13,869 bases of DNA from an uncultured Eubacteriales bacterium (GTDB lineage Bacteria > Bacillota > Clostridia > Oscillospirales > Oscillospiraceae): assembly GCA_900549545.1 (NCBI GenBank), contig URPA01000049.1:1-13869 (forward strand). Reading direction: 5' to 3'. The translations under genes and the position numbers were made by a program. Below, piece after piece: positions 12,161-13,869 of this stretch. The notes under the pieces were generated by a model. It made no database searches. It was not told the DNA's origin and saw only the letters and a list, made by a program, of their open reading frames with translations. The number at the start of each line of letters is the position of its first letter. The first letter of the stretch is position 1.

Positions 12161-13831
12161 ATGAGCGCTTCAACTGAGAGAAAAAACCGCATTGCAGCCC
12201 GCGAGGCGGGGACTGACAAGAAAACTCTCGCCCTTCAGGAAGAGGCCAGGAAAAAGGCCAAGAGCAAGCTTCGCTGGACGTGGGGCACTGTCGGCGTTAT
12301 CGTGCTGATAGCCGCGATTCTTTTCCTGAACTCAGGCTTCTTCTTCACACACACCACCGCCGCCACCGTGAACGACCACAGCTACACCCCGGCTGAGATG
12401 AGCTATCGCTATGCCGGCGAGTACAATAGCTTTGTCAACCAGTATGGCAGCTATGCCGCCATGTTCGGCCTTGACACCAGCATGGGCATCGCCGGGCTTG
12501 ACAGCCAGCCCTGCTCCATGATTGAAGACGGCACCTGGAAGGATTACTTCATGCAGGCCGCCGAGCAGCAGCTTATAAGCAACGCCGCCCTGCTTGATTA
12601 TGCCGCCGAGAACGGCATCACCCTCGATGAGGATGAGATTGCCGAGGTTGACGCGAGCTTTGATGGCCTTGACGCGAGCGCGAAGCTTCAGGGCTTTGGC
12701 AGCGCGGACAAGTTCCTCGCCGCCGCTTACGGCTCCGGCGTCAACGCCGCGCTTGTGCGTCAGGCCGCGCTGGACGACGCCCTTGCCAGCAAGGCCTATC
12801 AGCAGATGCGCGATTCCAAGGATTACACCGCCGATGAGCTCGAGGAGTATTACCAGAGCCTCAACGGCGAGAGCGATGTTTTTGAGTACGCCTATTACCG
12901 CGTCGCCGCTGAGACTGTCGACTCCACCGACGCTGACGGCAACACCACCAGCGCTGTGACCGATGAGACCATGGCCGCCGCGAAGGCCACCGCCGACGCG
13001 ATTCTCGCCGCCTATGACAGCAATACTGCCCCCGTTGAGGCAGCCGATGAGCCCGAGGCAGCAGACGGCGAAGCCGCCGAGACAGAGGCTCCCGAAGCCG
13101 CTGTGGAGGCTCAGGCCGCGGTTGTGCCCATATCCGTTGATGTCACGAATGACTATGTCGCCCGCCTTGACGCGGCAGTCGCCACCGAGGTTGCGGACGC
13201 AAGCTCCACCCACCGCAGCAATGTCTCCGGCAGCGGCCTGGGCGACTATAAGGATTGGCTCATGGGCAACCGTACCGCCGGTGACGCTGCCGTTATCGAG
13301 GCTGCCGACACCGGATATGATGTGCTGGTCTACATTGACCGCAATGACAACCATTATCCCACCGCCAATGTCCGCCACATCCTTATAAAGGCCGTGGCTG
13401 ACGCTGACGGTAATTACACGGACGAGGCCAAGGCCGAGGCGCTTACCAAGGCTGAGGATATCCTCACCGAGTGGAAGGCCGGAGAGGCGACTGAGGAGAG
13501 CTTCGCCGCTCTTGCCGAGCAGTATTCCGAGGACAGCGGCTCCAACACCAACGGCGGTCTTTATGAAAACGTCGCCCGCGGCCAGATGGTCGAGGAGTTT
13601 GACGAGTTCTGCTTTGCCGGCCACCAGAGCGGCGACACCGCCATCGTCTACGGCGATAACGGCTCCTACGCCGGGTACCATGTGATGTACTATGTCGGCG
13701 AGGGTGAGCAGTACAGCGATTATATCGCCAGAAATGCCCTGCTCAGCGCTGATATGGAGCAGTGGCTCACCGATATCACCGAGGGCTACGAGGTTGTTCG
13801 CGGCTTCGGCAGCCGCTTCGTCGGCAAGTAA
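12161..13831 (+). CDS. Membrane-anchored parvulin-type peptidyl-prolyl isomerase / foldase
   Basis: The protein has 556 residues. A charged cytosolic stretch (1-38) and one helix (about 40-62) are followed by a large external part. Residues about 68-265 are helical and resemble the chaperone region of PrsA/SurA-like foldases. Residues about 283-322 are an Ala/Glu-rich low-complexity linker. Residues about 400-517 are a PpiC rotamase domain (VRHILIKAV, SFAALAEQYSEDSGSNTNGG, then EFDEFCF and YHVMYYVG). It probably helps exported proteins fold outside the membrane. Unlike B. subtilis PrsA there is no lipobox Cys; the anchor is an uncleaved helix. The start is the ATG at 12161, with AAAGG 12 bases upstream, rather long. 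ATG 12149 and TTG 12134 are in frame but have no site. Confidence 0.88.
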   Translation: MSASTERKNRIAAREAGTDKKTLALQEEARKKAKSKLRWTWGTVGVIVLIAAILFLNSGFFFTHTTAATVNDHSYTPAEMSYRYAGEYNSFVNQYGSYAAMFGLDTSMGIAGLDSQPCSMIEDGTWKDYFMQAAEQQLISNAALLDYAAENGITLDEDEIAEVDASFDGLDASAKLQGFGSADKFLAAAYGSGVNAALVRQAALDDALASKAYQQMRDSKDYTADELEEYYQSLNGESDVFEYAYYRVAAETVDSTDADGNTTSAVTDETMAAAKATADAILAAYDSNTAPVEAADEPEAADGEAAETEAPEAAVEAQAAVVPISVDVTNDYVARLDAAVATEVADASSTHRSNVSGSGLGDYKDWLMGNRTAGDAAVIEAADTGYDVLVYIDRNDNHYPTANVRHILIKAVADADGNYTDEAKAEALTKAEDILTEWKAGEATEESFAALAEQYSEDSGSNTNGGLYENVARGQMVEEFDEFCFAGHQSGDTAIVYGDNGSYAGYHVMYYVGEGEQYSDYIARNALLSADMEQWLTDITEGYEVVRGFGSRFVGK

Positions 13832-13869
13832 TGGACGAGCGCACCGCGCGCGCCCGGGCGCTGCTTGGC
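13831..13869 (+). CDS. Start of a further gene, cut by the window edge
   Basis: An ATG at 13831 shares its first base with the foldase stop codon (TAATG). Thirteen codons (MDERTARARALLG) stay open to the end. The start is consistent with the N-terminus of a ThiF/TcdA-type E1-like enzyme (an 'R...LLGEEAL' style opening), but so little sequence cannot decide. It is probably in one operon with the foldase. Confidence 0.45.
   Translation, partial: MDERTARARALLG

Noticed and set aside
12332..13681. 449-codon open frame on the minus strand
   Set aside because: It lies entirely opposite the foldase gene, is extremely Gly/Val/Ala-rich, lacks a ribosome site and matches no family. It is an effect of codon bias in GC-rich coding DNA.

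Overview
The window looks like chromosomal DNA from a moderately GC-rich, Gram-positive-type anaerobe, most likely in the Clostridia (Oscillospiraceae/Ruminococcaceae-like). Five things point there: an SLH-domain surface protein, a HypA nickel chaperone, an RbgA-type ribosome GTPase, strong AGGAGG ribosome sites with sigma-A promoters, and hairpin-rich dispersed repeats of a kind I associate with gut Clostridia. The placement is inferred from gene content, not from a search. No rRNA, tRNA, CRISPR array, transposase or phage gene was seen.

Layout. Bases 1-349 hold a hairpin-rich repeat (copy A) and a strong terminator. Minus-strand genes follow: a small unknown protein (350-739) translationally coupled to a PAP2 phosphatase (724-1365). 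A back-to-back promoter region and a 45-bp near-perfect palindrome separate these from a plus-strand secreted SLH/Ig-like protein (1542-2435). A lone hypA follows (2522-2866). A shared bidirectional terminator then separates hypA from a minus-strand operon, moxR - DUF58 - transglutaminase (6989 down to 2916). The 350-bp gap at 6990-7338 contains the moxR promoter, repeat copy B (a 147-bp imperfect palindrome) and the terminator of a family-2 glycosyltransferase (7339-8319, minus). Divergent from it is a tightly overlapped plus-strand operon: signal peptidase I, RbgA, RNase HII and YraN (8458-10871). Repeat copy C fills 10891-11062. A minus-strand membrane-anchored metallophosphoesterase (11075-11920) is divergent from a plus-strand membrane-anchored parvulin-type foldase (12161-13831). 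The first 13 codons of another gene overlap the foldase stop at the right edge.

How the genes fit together. Many products act at the cell envelope or in export: signal peptidase, parvulin foldase, SLH protein, PAP2 phosphatase, glycosyltransferase, the MoxR/DUF58/transglutaminase module and the anchored phosphoesterase. RbgA, RNase HII and YraN are housekeeping functions (ribosome assembly and DNA maintenance). Most genes are ordinary. The least explained signals are the three repeat copies, which keep a long hairpin - short hairpin - spacer - short hairpin - long hairpin plan although the stem sequences differ, and the 45-bp palindrome at the start of the SLH-protein transcript.
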